From the NCBI GenBank assembly GCA_947167725.1, contig CAMVJF010000002.1, forward strand, positions 1 to 35,240: a stretch of 35,240 nt of DNA, read 5' to 3'. The notes under the pieces are model-generated. The model ran no database searches and was not told the origin of the DNA. It worked only from the letters and a program-made list of their open reading frames with translations. Both the position numbers and the translations under genes were made by a program. Source of the stretch: an uncultured Clostridia bacterium (GTDB taxonomy: Bacteria > Bacillota > Clostridia > Oscillospirales > Oscillospiraceae). Positions 24,512-33,179 of the stretch are shown in pieces. Each line of letters opens with the position of its first letter. Position 1 is the first letter of the stretch.

Positions 24512-25107
24512 GCGAGCACCGCGGTGACCCAGGCGATCGCGGCCTCCTCATTGTCGGCGATGGCCACCTCCAGCATGTCCTGGTTGCTGGTGTCGTCCGC
24601 CAGGAATTCGCCGCTCGTGGTCGGCGTGTTGAACTGGATGTTGTCGCCGGCCGTCTGCAGCGTCATGCTGGGCGGGCCGAACAGGGCCTTTGCGATGTAG
24701 ACGCAGGTGTACTTGAGCGTCCCGTCGACCATGTCGGGCGCGTAGAACGCGACCGAGACGTAGACGCTGTCCGTCTTGGCGCCCAGGACCAGCCCGGAGA
24801 TCTCGCCGGTGGTCTGGCTGCCGCCCTCCGGGGTGTAGGTCACGCTGCGCGTCTTGGCGCGGCTGCCGAACATGAGCTGCTGCGTCGCGCTCGGGATATA
24901 CTTCACGCCGAGCGAGATCGTGCCGCCTGTGGCCTTGCGCATGTACTCCGCGAGCGTGCTCTCGGCATAGAGCCGTCCCTCGGCGTAGCGCATTTCCAGG
25001 TTGGCCGTCATGGCGTCGCCGGCGCTCATGGGCGTGCCGTGCGTGACGGCGCCGTTGGAGGCTTCGTATTTGGCGACCTTGATCCCTCTGAGATCAAACT
25101 GAGGCAT
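24508..25107 (-). CDS. Major tail protein
   Basis: MPQFDLRGIKVAKYEASNGAVTHGTPMSAGDAMTANLEMRYAEGRLYAESTLAEYMRKATGGTISLGVKYI...; position and composition typical. Confidence 0.88.
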   Translation of the reverse strand: MPQFDLRGIKVAKYEASNGAVTHGTPMSAGDAMTANLEMRYAEGRLYAESTLAEYMRKATGGTISLGVKYIPSATQQLMFGSRAKTRSVTYTPEGGSQTTGEISGLVLGAKTDSVYVSVAFYAPDMVDGTLKYTCVYIAKALFGPPSMTLQTAGDNIQFNTPTTSGEFLADDTSNQDMLEVAIADNEEAAIAWVTAVLA

Positions 25108-25119
25108 GTTGTTTCCTCC

Positions 25120-25560
25120 TTATCGGTTGAATTCTTTCTCGATCCAGTCGCCGAGGACATCGCCGCCGGCGTCTGCGATTTTCGCTTCGTTTTCGGTCAT
25201 GGCCCGTCCCATGAAGGGCCGGGCCGGCTGCCCGCGCTTGCCGTACTCGTTGATGAAGGCGATCTCGGCGTTGCGCGTGCTTTTGGATCCGCGCCGTCGG
25301 CTTCCCGAGAACGTGATGTCCTGGTAGCCGCCGGCGGCGGTGAATTTGGGCTTTGTCGTGGTGATCTTGTCGAGGATGTGGACGCTGCTCTCCGGATCAC
25401 GCACGCCCATGCTCTCGCCGCTGCGCTTGATCGCCGCGGCCGCGATGGCTGCCATGTCGTTGAGCGCCTTTCCCGTGACGCTCTGCGGCACGTCCTGGAT
25501 CCGCCCGAATGCGGCGTTGAGCTCGTCCATGCCCTCGATGTCAAGTCTGGCCATAGACAC
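25120..25560 (-). CDS. HK97 gp10-like tail completion/neck protein
   Basis: RLDIEGMDELNAAFGRIQDVPQSVTGKALNDMAAIAAAAIKRSGESMGVRDPESSVHILDKITTTKPKF...INEYGKRGQPARPFMGRAMTENE. Confidence 0.85.
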   Translation of the reverse strand: MSMARLDIEGMDELNAAFGRIQDVPQSVTGKALNDMAAIAAAAIKRSGESMGVRDPESSVHILDKITTTKPKFTAAGGYQDITFSGSRRRGSKSTRNAEIAFINEYGKRGQPARPFMGRAMTENEAKIADAGGDVLGDWIEKEFNR

Positions 25561-25888
25561 CTCCGGCGTTCACGTACTCGCACTCCAGCACGTAGTGCTG
25601 GCCCTCGCTGTCGCTGGCGTTGGTGATGTTCGGCCAGGTGAAGCCGGCCTCGAACAGCGCCCGGCTCAGCTGCAGCTTCCCGGGGTTCGGGTTCTTCCCG
25701 TGCGGCAGGTAGTAGTGGACCTGCGTGGGGTAGCGCGCGGCCGCCGGCCTGCGCTCGGCGTAGACCTCCGGGACCGTGTAGGCGTTCCAGACGACGTATT
25801 CGAGAGCCTGGCCCTGGTACTCGTTCGGCGCGCATTCCGGGAAAAGCGGCGCGATCGCGGCCTTCGCGGCCGCGTCCACGTTTTTCAT
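25541..25888 (-). CDS. Tail terminator-like protein
   Basis: MKNVDAAAKAAIAPLFPECAPNEYQGQALEYVVWNAYTVPEVYAERRPAAARYPTQVHYYLPHGKNPNPGKLQLSRALFEAGFTWPNITNAS...; ATG at 25888. Confidence 0.75.
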   Translation of the reverse strand: MKNVDAAAKAAIAPLFPECAPNEYQGQALEYVVWNAYTVPEVYAERRPAAARYPTQVHYYLPHGKNPNPGKLQLSRALFEAGFTWPNITNASDSEGQHYVLECEYVNAGGVYGQT

Positions 25889-26208
25889 CGGATCACCTCC
25901 GAGAGGATCAGCGTCACATAGTCGAAACCGGAGACGAAGGACCGGAGCACGCGGTAGAACCGCCCGCCGAAGCAGACGTAGCGCTCGCCCTGGTAGTCCG
26001 CCTGCCAGAGCTCTACGGAGGCCGAGGCCTGCTGCCCGGCCTTCATCGAGTTGTAAAACTCGCTCTGGCTGACGCCCTCCTCGAAGGTACACAGCACGCT
26101 GCGCGTGCAGGGCCTTGTCGGGAGCTGGTAGCCTTCCTCGTCCTGGCTTTTATCAAACGCCACAAGGCCGATTTCGTCGCTCCAGGGCGTGTGCAGCTCG
26201 TTGCGCAT
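25885..26208 (-). CDS. Head closure / head-tail adaptor protein
   Basis: MRNELHTPWSDEIGLVAFDKSQDEEGYQLPTRPCTRSVLCTFEEGVSQSEFYNSMKAGQQASASVELWQADYQGERYVCFGGRFYRVLRSF. Confidence 0.8.
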   Translation of the reverse strand: MRNELHTPWSDEIGLVAFDKSQDEEGYQLPTRPCTRSVLCTFEEGVSQSEFYNSMKAGQQASASVELWQADYQGERYVCFGGRFYRVLRSFVSGFDYVTLILSEVIR

Positions 26209-26211
26209 GTC

Positions 26212-26487
26212 TCAGCCCTCCCCTGCCGCCTTGCGGGAAAACAGGCGGTTGTTGAGTGCGTAGCGCAGCATCCTGGGCATGCCCTCGCCGCTCGTCCGGC
26301 TGCGCCAGAGGTAGGCGGCGTACATCACGACGAGATCCCGGTCCTGCTCGGTGTCCTCCAACGTGATCCCCTCCTCCTCGATCCGGGCCTGCGCGGTCCG
26401 GATCTTGGAGAGAAGGCGCTGCGAGAATGCCTCGGACGTGATCCCGAGATCGACGCGGAGCGCCTTGAGCAGCAGTTCCTCGTTCAT
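26212..26487 (-). CDS. Head-tail connector protein
   Basis: MNEELLLKALRVDLGITSEAFSQRLLSKIRTAQARIEEEGITLEDTEQDRDLVVMYAAYLWRSRTSGEGMPRMLRYALNNRLFSRKAAGEG. Confidence 0.8.
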   Translation of the reverse strand: MNEELLLKALRVDLGITSEAFSQRLLSKIRTAQARIEEEGITLEDTEQDRDLVVMYAAYLWRSRTSGEGMPRMLRYALNNRLFSRKAAGEG

Positions 26488-26490
26488 GTC

Positions 26491-27120
26491 TCAGCCTCCT
26501 TTCTCCTTGAAGTAAAGCGCCTCGTCGAAAAGCGAGACGCCGACGTGCCCGAGCCGGATCCGGCTGTCGCACCAGATCGTCTCGCCCAGCTCCGTGCACC
26601 GCATGCAGAAGCTGAGGTCCTCTCCGAAGCCCAGGACGGGGGAGAAGGGCAGCTTGAAGCGCTTGCGCACCTTCCGCAGAATCTCGGTCTCCATCATCAC
26701 GGCGCCGAAGCCGCAGGCGGCGACGGGGAAGATCTGGCCCTTCGGCCAGTCTTCGTATTTTTGCGCCCGCGGAATCGGCTCCTCTCTGCTCCGGTCGAGG
26801 CCGACCTCGCGGTAGATGATCGGCCGAACCGGCCTCTTGCGGGAGAAGTACAGTCCGGAGACGCAGCTGCGTCCCTCGTCTAAGTCGGCGCTGAGCTTAT
26901 CAAACAGATCCGCCTGGAAGCTCATGTCGCTGTCCAGCCAGAGCACCCGGTCCCAGCCGCCGTCGATGGCCATGGAGGCGAGCATGTTCCGCCCGTCGTA
27001 GACCAGCGAGGCCTGGGAGAACGCATACTGCACCTGGCCGGAGGTTCTCATTCCGACAAGCGAGCGCACGAACTCGGTCTGGACCATGTCCATGCAGGGG
27101 ATCGCGATCAGCGTCTTCAT
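26491..27120 (-). CDS. Glycosyltransferase family 2-like protein in the head operon
   Basis: MKTLIAIPCMDMVQTEFVRSLVGM...YDGRNMLASMAIDGGWDRVLWLDSDMSFQADLFDKLSADLDEGRSCVSGLYFSRKRP; DSD metal-binding motif. Confidence 0.85.
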   Translation of the reverse strand: MKTLIAIPCMDMVQTEFVRSLVGMRTSGQVQYAFSQASLVYDGRNMLASMAIDGGWDRVLWLDSDMSFQADLFDKLSADLDEGRSCVSGLYFSRKRPVRPIIYREVGLDRSREEPIPRAQKYEDWPKGQIFPVAACGFGAVMMETEILRKVRKRFKLPFSPVLGFGEDLSFCMRCTELGETIWCDSRIRLGHVGVSLFDEALYFKEKGG

Positions 27121-27141
27121 GTCTGTCTCCTTTCGCTCTCG

Positions 27142-27173
27142 GTCATCCTGAGCGCAAGCGAAGGATCTCCCGG
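27142..27173. repeat. Repeat family S copy 3
   Basis: gtcatcctgagcgcaagcgaaggatctcccgg. Confidence 0.7.
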
Positions 27174-27192
27174 TTTATCGGCGATCCTTCGC
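27158..27192. other. Inverted repeat between capsid and glycosyltransferase genes
   Basis: gcgaaggatc (27158-27167) / gatccttcgc (27183-27192), 10-bp perfect arms, 15-nt loop. Confidence 0.7.
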
Positions 27193-27207
27193 CCACGCCT
27201 TTCAGGC

Positions 27208-28857
27208 TCAGGTGGTGACGGTGACGGTGCAGCTCGCGCTCTGGCCGCCGGCGCTCACGGTGATGACGCTGGTGCCGGAGGCGACGCCGGTCACGACGCC
27301 GTTGGCGTCGACGGTGGCCTTCGCCGTGGTGGCGCTGGCCCAGGTCTCAGCCGCGGAGACGCCGAAGGGCATCAGGGTCGCGGGAAGCTGCAGCTTCCCG
27401 CCGACAGCGACGGACGCGGTGGCCGGGAGCACGATGCCGGCGACCGTGTTGGCCGCGTCGGGATCGAAGGCCACGGCGTTCGCGGTGGGAGCGCTGTCGC
27501 CGAGGCCGACGGCGATGAACGCCTCCGCGATGGCCGGAGCGCCGTCATAGCGGGCCACGCCCTTCATGACTGTCTGATCCTGCAGGAAGCGCACATGCTC
27601 GCTGGTGCCGAAGCGCGGGCCGCGGCGCTCCGCGAGAACGTAGAGCTCAAAGTAGCCGCCGATGATCACGTTGTCGGGGATGAAGTTGAGCACCTCGATG
27701 ATGCCGCCGATGACGGGCATGGTGCCGTTCACGCCGCTGACGATCGCGCCGCCGGCGTCGATGCTCATGGCCTCAGCCACGACCTTGGTGTAGGTGACCT
27801 CGTTCATGACCCAGACCTTCTCGCCGCGGGCGTAGCGGCCCTTGGCGGCGCCGGACGCCAAAGCCAGGGCCTTGAAGAAATCCACGCCGGTCGCGGAGGC
27901 GGCGATGGTCTTGATGTTGCTGGTGTGCAGGTCGGCCCAGGGGCGGGCGGTGGCGGGATAGCCGGCGGGCTGCGCGGTCTGAGCCAGGCGGCTCACGATG
28001 CCCTGCGGCATGTTCTGGGCGCCGGCAGCGTTCCGGCCGTAGAGGATGGCCTTGTCCAGCGCGAGGCCGATGGCCTGCGCCAGAGCCTCCAGCAGCTCGG
28101 CAATCAGGTCGAGGTCGCTGTCCTCGATGTTGGCGTTGCAGACGGCGAAGTAGCCCGCGACCATGTAGCAATTGAACTCGAGATCATTGAAGCTAAGCGT
28201 CAGCTCGTTGAGGTTGGCGCAGCACTCGGTCCAGATGCCCTCGGGCACGACGCCCATGATCAGGTAGCGGCCGTCGCCGCGCACGGTGCGCACGGTGACG
28301 TGGCGGTAGAGCTTGGAGTAGTTGATCAGGTTCTCACGCAGCAGGCCCAGCATGACCTCGGGGATGGTCAGGCCGACGTTGGTGATGGCGCGCTTCTCTT
28401 TGATGCTGGTGCGGATCTCCTGCAGGTAGGCCTGGACGTCCTCGCGGGCGGCGAAAGCGTCGCGCTCCTGCGCGGACATCTTGCCGAAGAAACGGGCGCG
28501 GGTGATGGTGTTCATGGTAGATTCATCCTTTCTTTCGCCGGCCTTGGCCGGGTCGTTATGTTTGGGAGTGGTATCCTGACGGGCCTCCTCCGCGGCGAGC
28601 TGCTCCTGCAGCTCAGAGATCTCGCTCTCCAGCGCGTTCACGCTGTTGCGGTGCTCCTGCAGCTCCGCGTCGAAGGCGGTGATCTCCGCCTCCAGGGCGC
28701 TGCGGTCCTCGGCCGGCGTTTTGTCCGTGACCTCGTCGATCGCGGCGGCGTACTCGGCCTCGCGCTTCTCAAAATCGGCGTCCTTTTCACGCAGGGCGTC
28801 CAGCGTTTTGGTCCTGTCGTCGATCTTGCGGCGCAGGAACAGGGCTTTCAGTGCCAT
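27208..28857 (-). CDS. HK97-family major capsid protein with N-terminal coiled-coil and C-terminal Big_2 Ig-like domain
   Basis: N-terminal coiled-coil; ITNVGLTIPEVMLGLLRENLINYSKLYRHVTVRTVRGDGRYLI...; C-terminal GIVLPATASVAVGGKLQLPATLMPFGVSAAETWASATTAKATVDANGVVTGVASGTSVITVSAGGQSASCTVTV. Confidence 0.9.
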   Translation of the reverse strand: MALKALFLRRKIDDRTKTLDALREKDADFEKREAEYAAAIDEVTDKTPAEDRSALEAEITAFDAELQEHRNSVNALESEISELQEQLAAEEARQDTTPKHNDPAKAGERKDESTMNTITRARFFGKMSAQERDAFAAREDVQAYLQEIRTSIKEKRAITNVGLTIPEVMLGLLRENLINYSKLYRHVTVRTVRGDGRYLIMGVVPEGIWTECCANLNELTLSFNDLEFNCYMVAGYFAVCNANIEDSDLDLIAELLEALAQAIGLALDKAILYGRNAAGAQNMPQGIVSRLAQTAQPAGYPATARPWADLHTSNIKTIAASATGVDFFKALALASGAAKGRYARGEKVWVMNEVTYTKVVAEAMSIDAGGAIVSGVNGTMPVIGGIIEVLNFIPDNVIIGGYFELYVLAERRGPRFGTSEHVRFLQDQTVMKGVARYDGAPAIAEAFIAVGLGDSAPTANAVAFDPDAANTVAGIVLPATASVAVGGKLQLPATLMPFGVSAAETWASATTAKATVDANGVVTGVASGTSVITVSAGGQSASCTVTVTT

Positions 28858-29438
28858 TTCTCAATGACTCCTTTCATTCGCATTTTCCAGGCTTCGGCGG
28901 CCCGGGCTTTGTGGGCGTCTCTCTCGGCGGATCTCGCCGCCACGCCCGTCTCCGAATAGGCGGGGAACGTGCAGACGCTGACTTCATAGAGAGGGTCCAC
29001 GCGGGTGATCGTCCAGTGCACGGAGCCGTCGTCCTTCCAGTCGACCTCCTCGGCGCCGATCTGGAAGCCGAAGCTGCACTGGCTGACGTCGCCGCGTTTG
29101 ACGCGCTCGTACAGGTTGACGGCGTCGCCGTCCTTCGGGTTGATCAGGATATCGCCCCACAGCCCGTGGCTGTCCTCGCGCAGCTGCAGCGTGCCGGCGG
29201 TGTTGCGGCCGAGCACCAGCGTGCTGTCGTGGTTGGTCAGCGCCCGGACGTCTCCGCCCAGCGCGTCCCGGAAGGCGCCCGGGGCGATGCTCTCGGACAT
29301 CTGATCGCCCATCTCGTAGTTGCTGTTGAAAACAGCGAAGTACCCGGAGATGTGCATCGCGCCGTCCTCTTCCCGCGTCTCGAACGCGGTCGGGATCGTG
29401 CGCAGGGTGCGCATCTCAGGGGTTATCAGCTTTTCCAT
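28848..29438 (-). CDS. HK97-family prohead protease
   Basis: MEKLITPEMRTLRTIPTAFETREEDGAMHISGYFAVFNSNYEMGDQMSESIAPGAFRDALGGDVRALTNHDSTLVLGRNTAGTLQLREDSHGLWGDILI. Confidence 0.93.
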   Translation of the reverse strand: MEKLITPEMRTLRTIPTAFETREEDGAMHISGYFAVFNSNYEMGDQMSESIAPGAFRDALGGDVRALTNHDSTLVLGRNTAGTLQLREDSHGLWGDILINPKDGDAVNLYERVKRGDVSQCSFGFQIGAEEVDWKDDGSVHWTITRVDPLYEVSVCTFPAYSETGVAARSAERDAHKARAAEAWKMRMKGVIEKWH

Positions 29439-29607
29439 CGTTTCTCTCCTTTTTCCGCAGCGGGCAGCGTGCGGCGTTCTCATTGAGGACCCACCAGCCC
29501 TTGCAGCGCTTGAAGTAGGCGTTGCCGCAGTAGCTCAGGGTCCTGTCGCAGACGATCCGCATGTCGCTGCGGTAACTCGCGCACGGGCATTTCAGCTCAA
29601 GATCCAC
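29416..29607 (-). CDS. Small Cys-rich protein between portal and protease
   Basis: MDLELKCPCASYRSDMRIVCDRTLSYCGNAYFKRCKGWWVLNENAARCPLRKKERNDGKADNP. Confidence 0.65.
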   Translation of the reverse strand: MDLELKCPCASYRSDMRIVCDRTLSYCGNAYFKRCKGWWVLNENAARCPLRKKERNDGKADNP

Positions 29608-30802
29608 TTCCGTCTCCTCCTGTCAGCTTGGCCTGGTTGCCGCTCTGATCGTAGGGGATGTAGTTTTCCAGGACCTTGTATTCCTTGAGGCCTGCCGGCG
29701 CCATGTGCATCCGGTCGCGCCACTCGTCGCCGTTCACGAAGCCGCGGTCCGCGCCGTCCAGCAGAAGACGGGAGAGGCCCGCAAGGTCGTAGTCGAGCAG
29801 CGAGTAGTAGTTGAGCTGGATGTAAAAATCAGGCGACGTGATCAGGCAGCGCGTCATCTCCTGCTGGATCGTCTGCGCGATCGCCCGGATCTTGGTCTGC
29901 ACGAAGTTGTTGTACTCGTCGCGCTTGAAATCCCCCACGCCCAGCAGAAAAGCCGGGACGCCGACGACCGCGGCGACGGTTTTCTTGTCCATCTCGACCG
30001 TGTCCTTGATCGCGATGTCGGCCAGGCTCAGCGGCCGGATCTGCTCCACCTCGAACTGTTCCGCCGGGATCAGCCAGGGCTGCCCGGGCGAGCTGGGCTT
30101 GACGTAGCTGTCGAGCAGCTTCTGCCGCCCCTCCGGGCTGGAGAACTCGTCCGTCAGCGCGTCGACCTTGACGATGATCGAGGGCTTCCACTCCGAGGCC
30201 ATAAAGGCGTTCTCCGTCTTTTGGGCCTGCTTGAGGTTCTTGGCGATGTCCTTCAGCGTCACGGTCACGCCCTGGCCCTTCCAGAGGTAGTGCGGGTCGG
30301 GGTTGTACACGAAGTGCATCAGGTTGTCCGGGCTGCGCGGCACGCCGTCGATCTGCACCCAGTAGTCCCGCATGGAGATCCCGTCCGGCACGAGGCTCAC
30401 GCGCTCGGCTGTGATCGGCTCCATGCTCTGCAAAAAGCCCTGATAGGTGTGGGGCACGCAGATCGCGTTGCCGTGGCCGTAGAGCAGCATGTTCATCACG
30501 TTCGCGATCAGCCATTGGCTGCGGTTCATGTGCCGCTCCGGCGTGATATCCAGAACGCGCGAGAGCTCGTTTTTGACGCGCTCGTCCCCGTCCGGCGTGC
30601 TGCGCATGAGATAGATCGTCATGCTTCCGATCAGCTCGGCGATCCGCAGGCAAGCGGTCTGGATCTCCGGGTTGTCGCTCAGCCGGGTGTAGCCGGGGAC
30701 GCAGAGGTCGCCGTCGTCAAGAAGGGCCAGATAGGACCCGGCGTTCTGGCGCTCCTGGGGCTTGTCTCGGGCCATCGGCCTGGCCTGCGGTTTGACTTTC
30801 AA
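29597..30802 (-). CDS. Phage portal protein (HK97 family)
   Basis: AGSYLALLDDGDLCVPGYTRLSDNPEIQTACLRIAELIGSMTIYLMRSTPDGDERVKNELSRVLDITPERHMNRSQWLIANVMNMLLYGHGNAICVPH... Confidence 0.95.
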   Translation of the reverse strand: MKVKPQARPMARDKPQERQNAGSYLALLDDGDLCVPGYTRLSDNPEIQTACLRIAELIGSMTIYLMRSTPDGDERVKNELSRVLDITPERHMNRSQWLIANVMNMLLYGHGNAICVPHTYQGFLQSMEPITAERVSLVPDGISMRDYWVQIDGVPRSPDNLMHFVYNPDPHYLWKGQGVTVTLKDIAKNLKQAQKTENAFMASEWKPSIIVKVDALTDEFSSPEGRQKLLDSYVKPSSPGQPWLIPAEQFEVEQIRPLSLADIAIKDTVEMDKKTVAAVVGVPAFLLGVGDFKRDEYNNFVQTKIRAIAQTIQQEMTRCLITSPDFYIQLNYYSLLDYDLAGLSRLLLDGADRGFVNGDEWRDRMHMAPAGLKEYKVLENYIPYDQSGNQAKLTGGDGSGS

Positions 30803-30820
30803 GGGGCATTCCTCCTCGTC

Positions 30821-32629
30821 TCAGATCGGGTGGCGGCGCTCCTGGGGAGCGTCCTCGAACCACCCGGCGTTGGTGCTGCTGCGGTCCGTCTCGATCAGCA
30901 GCCGCACGGTGGCAAAAACAGACGCGTCGAAGATGTCGATGCGGCTGGTTTCGTTGATTTTTTCGTATTGCACGGCGTCGTCCGTTTTCTCGGCCGCGCG
31001 CACGTTCTGCACGCAGTATTCAAAGGGCTCCGCGTGCAGGTAGTAGAGGCAGCCGACCTTGGCCTTGTGCTCGATGTAGCGAAAGCCCTCGCTCTTCTGC
31101 AGGTACATCTGCGGCTGGTCCTGGATGCGGAAGCCCGCCTTCCGCATCGCGGTGTAGTAGGGACGGGCGAACTTCCGGTCGTGGCCCACGCGCCGGATGT
31201 GGAAGCCCTGCTGCTTCCACGCGAGGAACTGCTTCACGGGCTCCGTCGGGTCCATGCTCGGCGTGTTTGGCATGTCGAGCCAGCCGTCGTCGCGCCAGCC
31301 GAACAGCGGGATCTGGTCCTTGTCGGCCTTCTCCGTTGCCGCCACGATCGGGAACCACGCGTGCGGGATCAGCACCAGCACGTCCTCCGGCGGTGTCCAG
31401 TCCGCCGTCGCGGCCTGTTTCGCCGGGATCTCCCCGGCCAGGCAGGCTGCCGTGAGGTCGTGCAGCTTGCTCAGGTCCGCGCCGCCGAACCAGTTTTTCA
31501 CCAGCTTCGGCAGCTCCGCGATCGTCCAGTCGTAGCGCTGGTCGCTTCGCCGGAACTCCTCGATGTCGAACCAGGCCTTGTAGGAGCTCACGAAGCGGTT
31601 GAGCGAGCGCGTGAAGAACTCCTTGCGCAGGCTCGGGTTGTGCTCTGCCTGCTCCGCCGCGGCGATCATGTCGCCGGGCCGGATCGTGATCCCGTAGGCG
31701 GGATTGCAGGCCCGGTGCACGGCGGGGTTGAGATAGTCTATCGTGCCGTCCGGCTCCATCGGCGCCTGCGCCAGGAAGACGAAGGTGCTGTCCGCCGCCG
31801 GGCCGGTCACGGTCCCGCGCAGGATCCGCTCCATGTAGTCCCGGTGCGTCGCGGCGAAGCCGGTCCCGTCGTCGCCGGCGGTGAACGTGGCCAGCAGCAG
31901 TTTGTTGCTGTAGGCCTTCATGCCGTCGCGCAGACGGGTGTAGGGGATCGCGTTTTTGTAAAGCTCCAGCTCGTCCAGGTGGACGAAGTTGGCGTTGAAG
32001 GAGTCGAAGAGCTCCGGCTTGAATGCCAGCGTCTCCAGGTCGATGCTCCCTCCCCAGATCTCACCCTCGATGCTGTGGCCGAGGGAGGAGTTGAGCAGCT
32101 TAAGCTTTCCCGGCGGGTTGTTGTCGGCCACGAGGCCCAGGCGCTTGAAGTTGTAGACGAGCCAGTCGAAGCCCTCCAGACCCTGCTTGAGGGACCCGGC
32201 CACGGTCTTGGCCTTGGCGCCGGATTTGCGGTACCACAGCGCCAGCGTCGTCTGCAGCGCCTCGCCGAAGGTCGTCTTGACCGTCTTGCGCGGGGCGAAC
32301 AGATCCGCCTCCGTGAACCGCCGCAGCTGCGTCCCCGGCTGCAGGAAGCCGCCGATCGCGTAGGTGCAGTAGATGTGCCAGGGCATGAGCTCGAAGGGCT
32401 CGCCCCGCAGCGGCGTGCCGTCCAGGCGTTCACCCTGGGAGAAGGAGAAGAGCCCTGTCATGATCTCGATGCAGAACTCCGGGATCGCCGGGGAGAAGTC
32501 CCAGCGGCCGCGCTCCAGATCGTCCAGGAAGCGGCGGCAGCCGAGCCGCTGCAGCTCCTCGATGCCCTTGTCGTCCCAGGTGTCGCGGGCGTAACGCCAC
32601 GCGATCTCAAAGTGCGGCGCGTTATTCAT
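30821..32629 (-). CDS. terL: Terminase large subunit
   Basis: FELMPWHIYCTYAIGGFLQPGTQLRRFTEADLFAPRKTVKTTFGEALQTTLALWYRKSGAKAKTVAGSLKQGLEGFDWLVYN...FVHLDELELYKN. Confidence 0.93.
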   Translation of the reverse strand: MNNAPHFEIAWRYARDTWDDKGIEELQRLGCRRFLDDLERGRWDFSPAIPEFCIEIMTGLFSFSQGERLDGTPLRGEPFELMPWHIYCTYAIGGFLQPGTQLRRFTEADLFAPRKTVKTTFGEALQTTLALWYRKSGAKAKTVAGSLKQGLEGFDWLVYNFKRLGLVADNNPPGKLKLLNSSLGHSIEGEIWGGSIDLETLAFKPELFDSFNANFVHLDELELYKNAIPYTRLRDGMKAYSNKLLLATFTAGDDGTGFAATHRDYMERILRGTVTGPAADSTFVFLAQAPMEPDGTIDYLNPAVHRACNPAYGITIRPGDMIAAAEQAEHNPSLRKEFFTRSLNRFVSSYKAWFDIEEFRRSDQRYDWTIAELPKLVKNWFGGADLSKLHDLTAACLAGEIPAKQAATADWTPPEDVLVLIPHAWFPIVAATEKADKDQIPLFGWRDDGWLDMPNTPSMDPTEPVKQFLAWKQQGFHIRRVGHDRKFARPYYTAMRKAGFRIQDQPQMYLQKSEGFRYIEHKAKVGCLYYLHAEPFEYCVQNVRAAEKTDDAVQYEKINETSRIDIFDASVFATVRLLIETDRSSTNAGWFEDAPQERRHPI

Positions 32630-33089
32630 CCGCGGTCTCCTCGGTGTCCAGATTGGGCACCAGGCTGCGCCAGTCGTTTCCGCTCTCTTCGGCGTAGGCC
32701 TGGGCGACGGCTTCGTCCAGGCTGTGCGGCTTCGGCAGCTCGTAGCAGCTGACGCGCCGGGCGATCAGATCGAGCCGCTGCGTGATACTCTCCGGCTCGC
32801 TCGGGCCGCCGGCGGCCGTCACGCCGCGCAGCTTGCGCAGCGCCTTCGGCGTGAGCCCCAGCGTCTCCCGGTGCACGAGGATCTCGCGCTCGAGCTGGAC
32901 GATCACCTGATAGTGCGGATCAAGAAAGCTCGGCTTTTCGCCCTTCGGGACCGTCGCGCTCCAGGCTTTCTCCGCCCGGGTTTTTCGGCGCTCCAGCTTG
33001 GCCAGCGTCGTGATCTCCGGCTCGAAGGCCTCCTCGTAGATTCCGAGCTCTTGCAGCTGCGCCCGGTAGATGTCCTCGCGTTTTGCCAT
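32622..33089 (-). CDS. P27-like terminase small subunit (second TerS-like gene)
   Basis: MAKREDIYRAQLQELGIYEEAFEPEITTLAKLERRKTRAEKAWSATVPKGEKPSFLDPHYQVIVQLEREILVHRETLGLTPKALRKLRGV; ATG at 33089; adjacent to terL. Confidence 0.75.
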   Translation of the reverse strand: MAKREDIYRAQLQELGIYEEAFEPEITTLAKLERRKTRAEKAWSATVPKGEKPSFLDPHYQVIVQLEREILVHRETLGLTPKALRKLRGVTAAGGPSEPESITQRLDLIARRVSCYELPKPHSLDEAVAQAYAEESGNDWRSLVPNLDTEETADE

Positions 33090-33110
33090 GTCTTTCTCCT
33101 GCAAACAGAA

Positions 33111-33162
33111 AAAGAGCCAGGGCCTGGCCGGATCTCTCGGTCCGTCCGGGCTCTGGCTCTTT
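33111..33162 (-). terminator. Terminator-like hairpin between the two TerS-like genes
   Basis: Minus: AAAGAGCCAGAGCCCGG...CCAGGCCCTGGCTCTTTTTCTG; 10-bp perfect outer arms plus T-run; homologous to hairpin at 724-769. Confidence 0.65.
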
Positions 33163-33179
33163 CAGCTCTGGCCTCTGTG

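Noticed and set aside
29705-32752. 1015-aa plus-strand ORF antisense to portal and TerL
   Set aside because: High-GC antisense artefact. The opposite strand has clear portal, TerL and TerS homologues, and the plus translation is low-complexity without recognisable domains.
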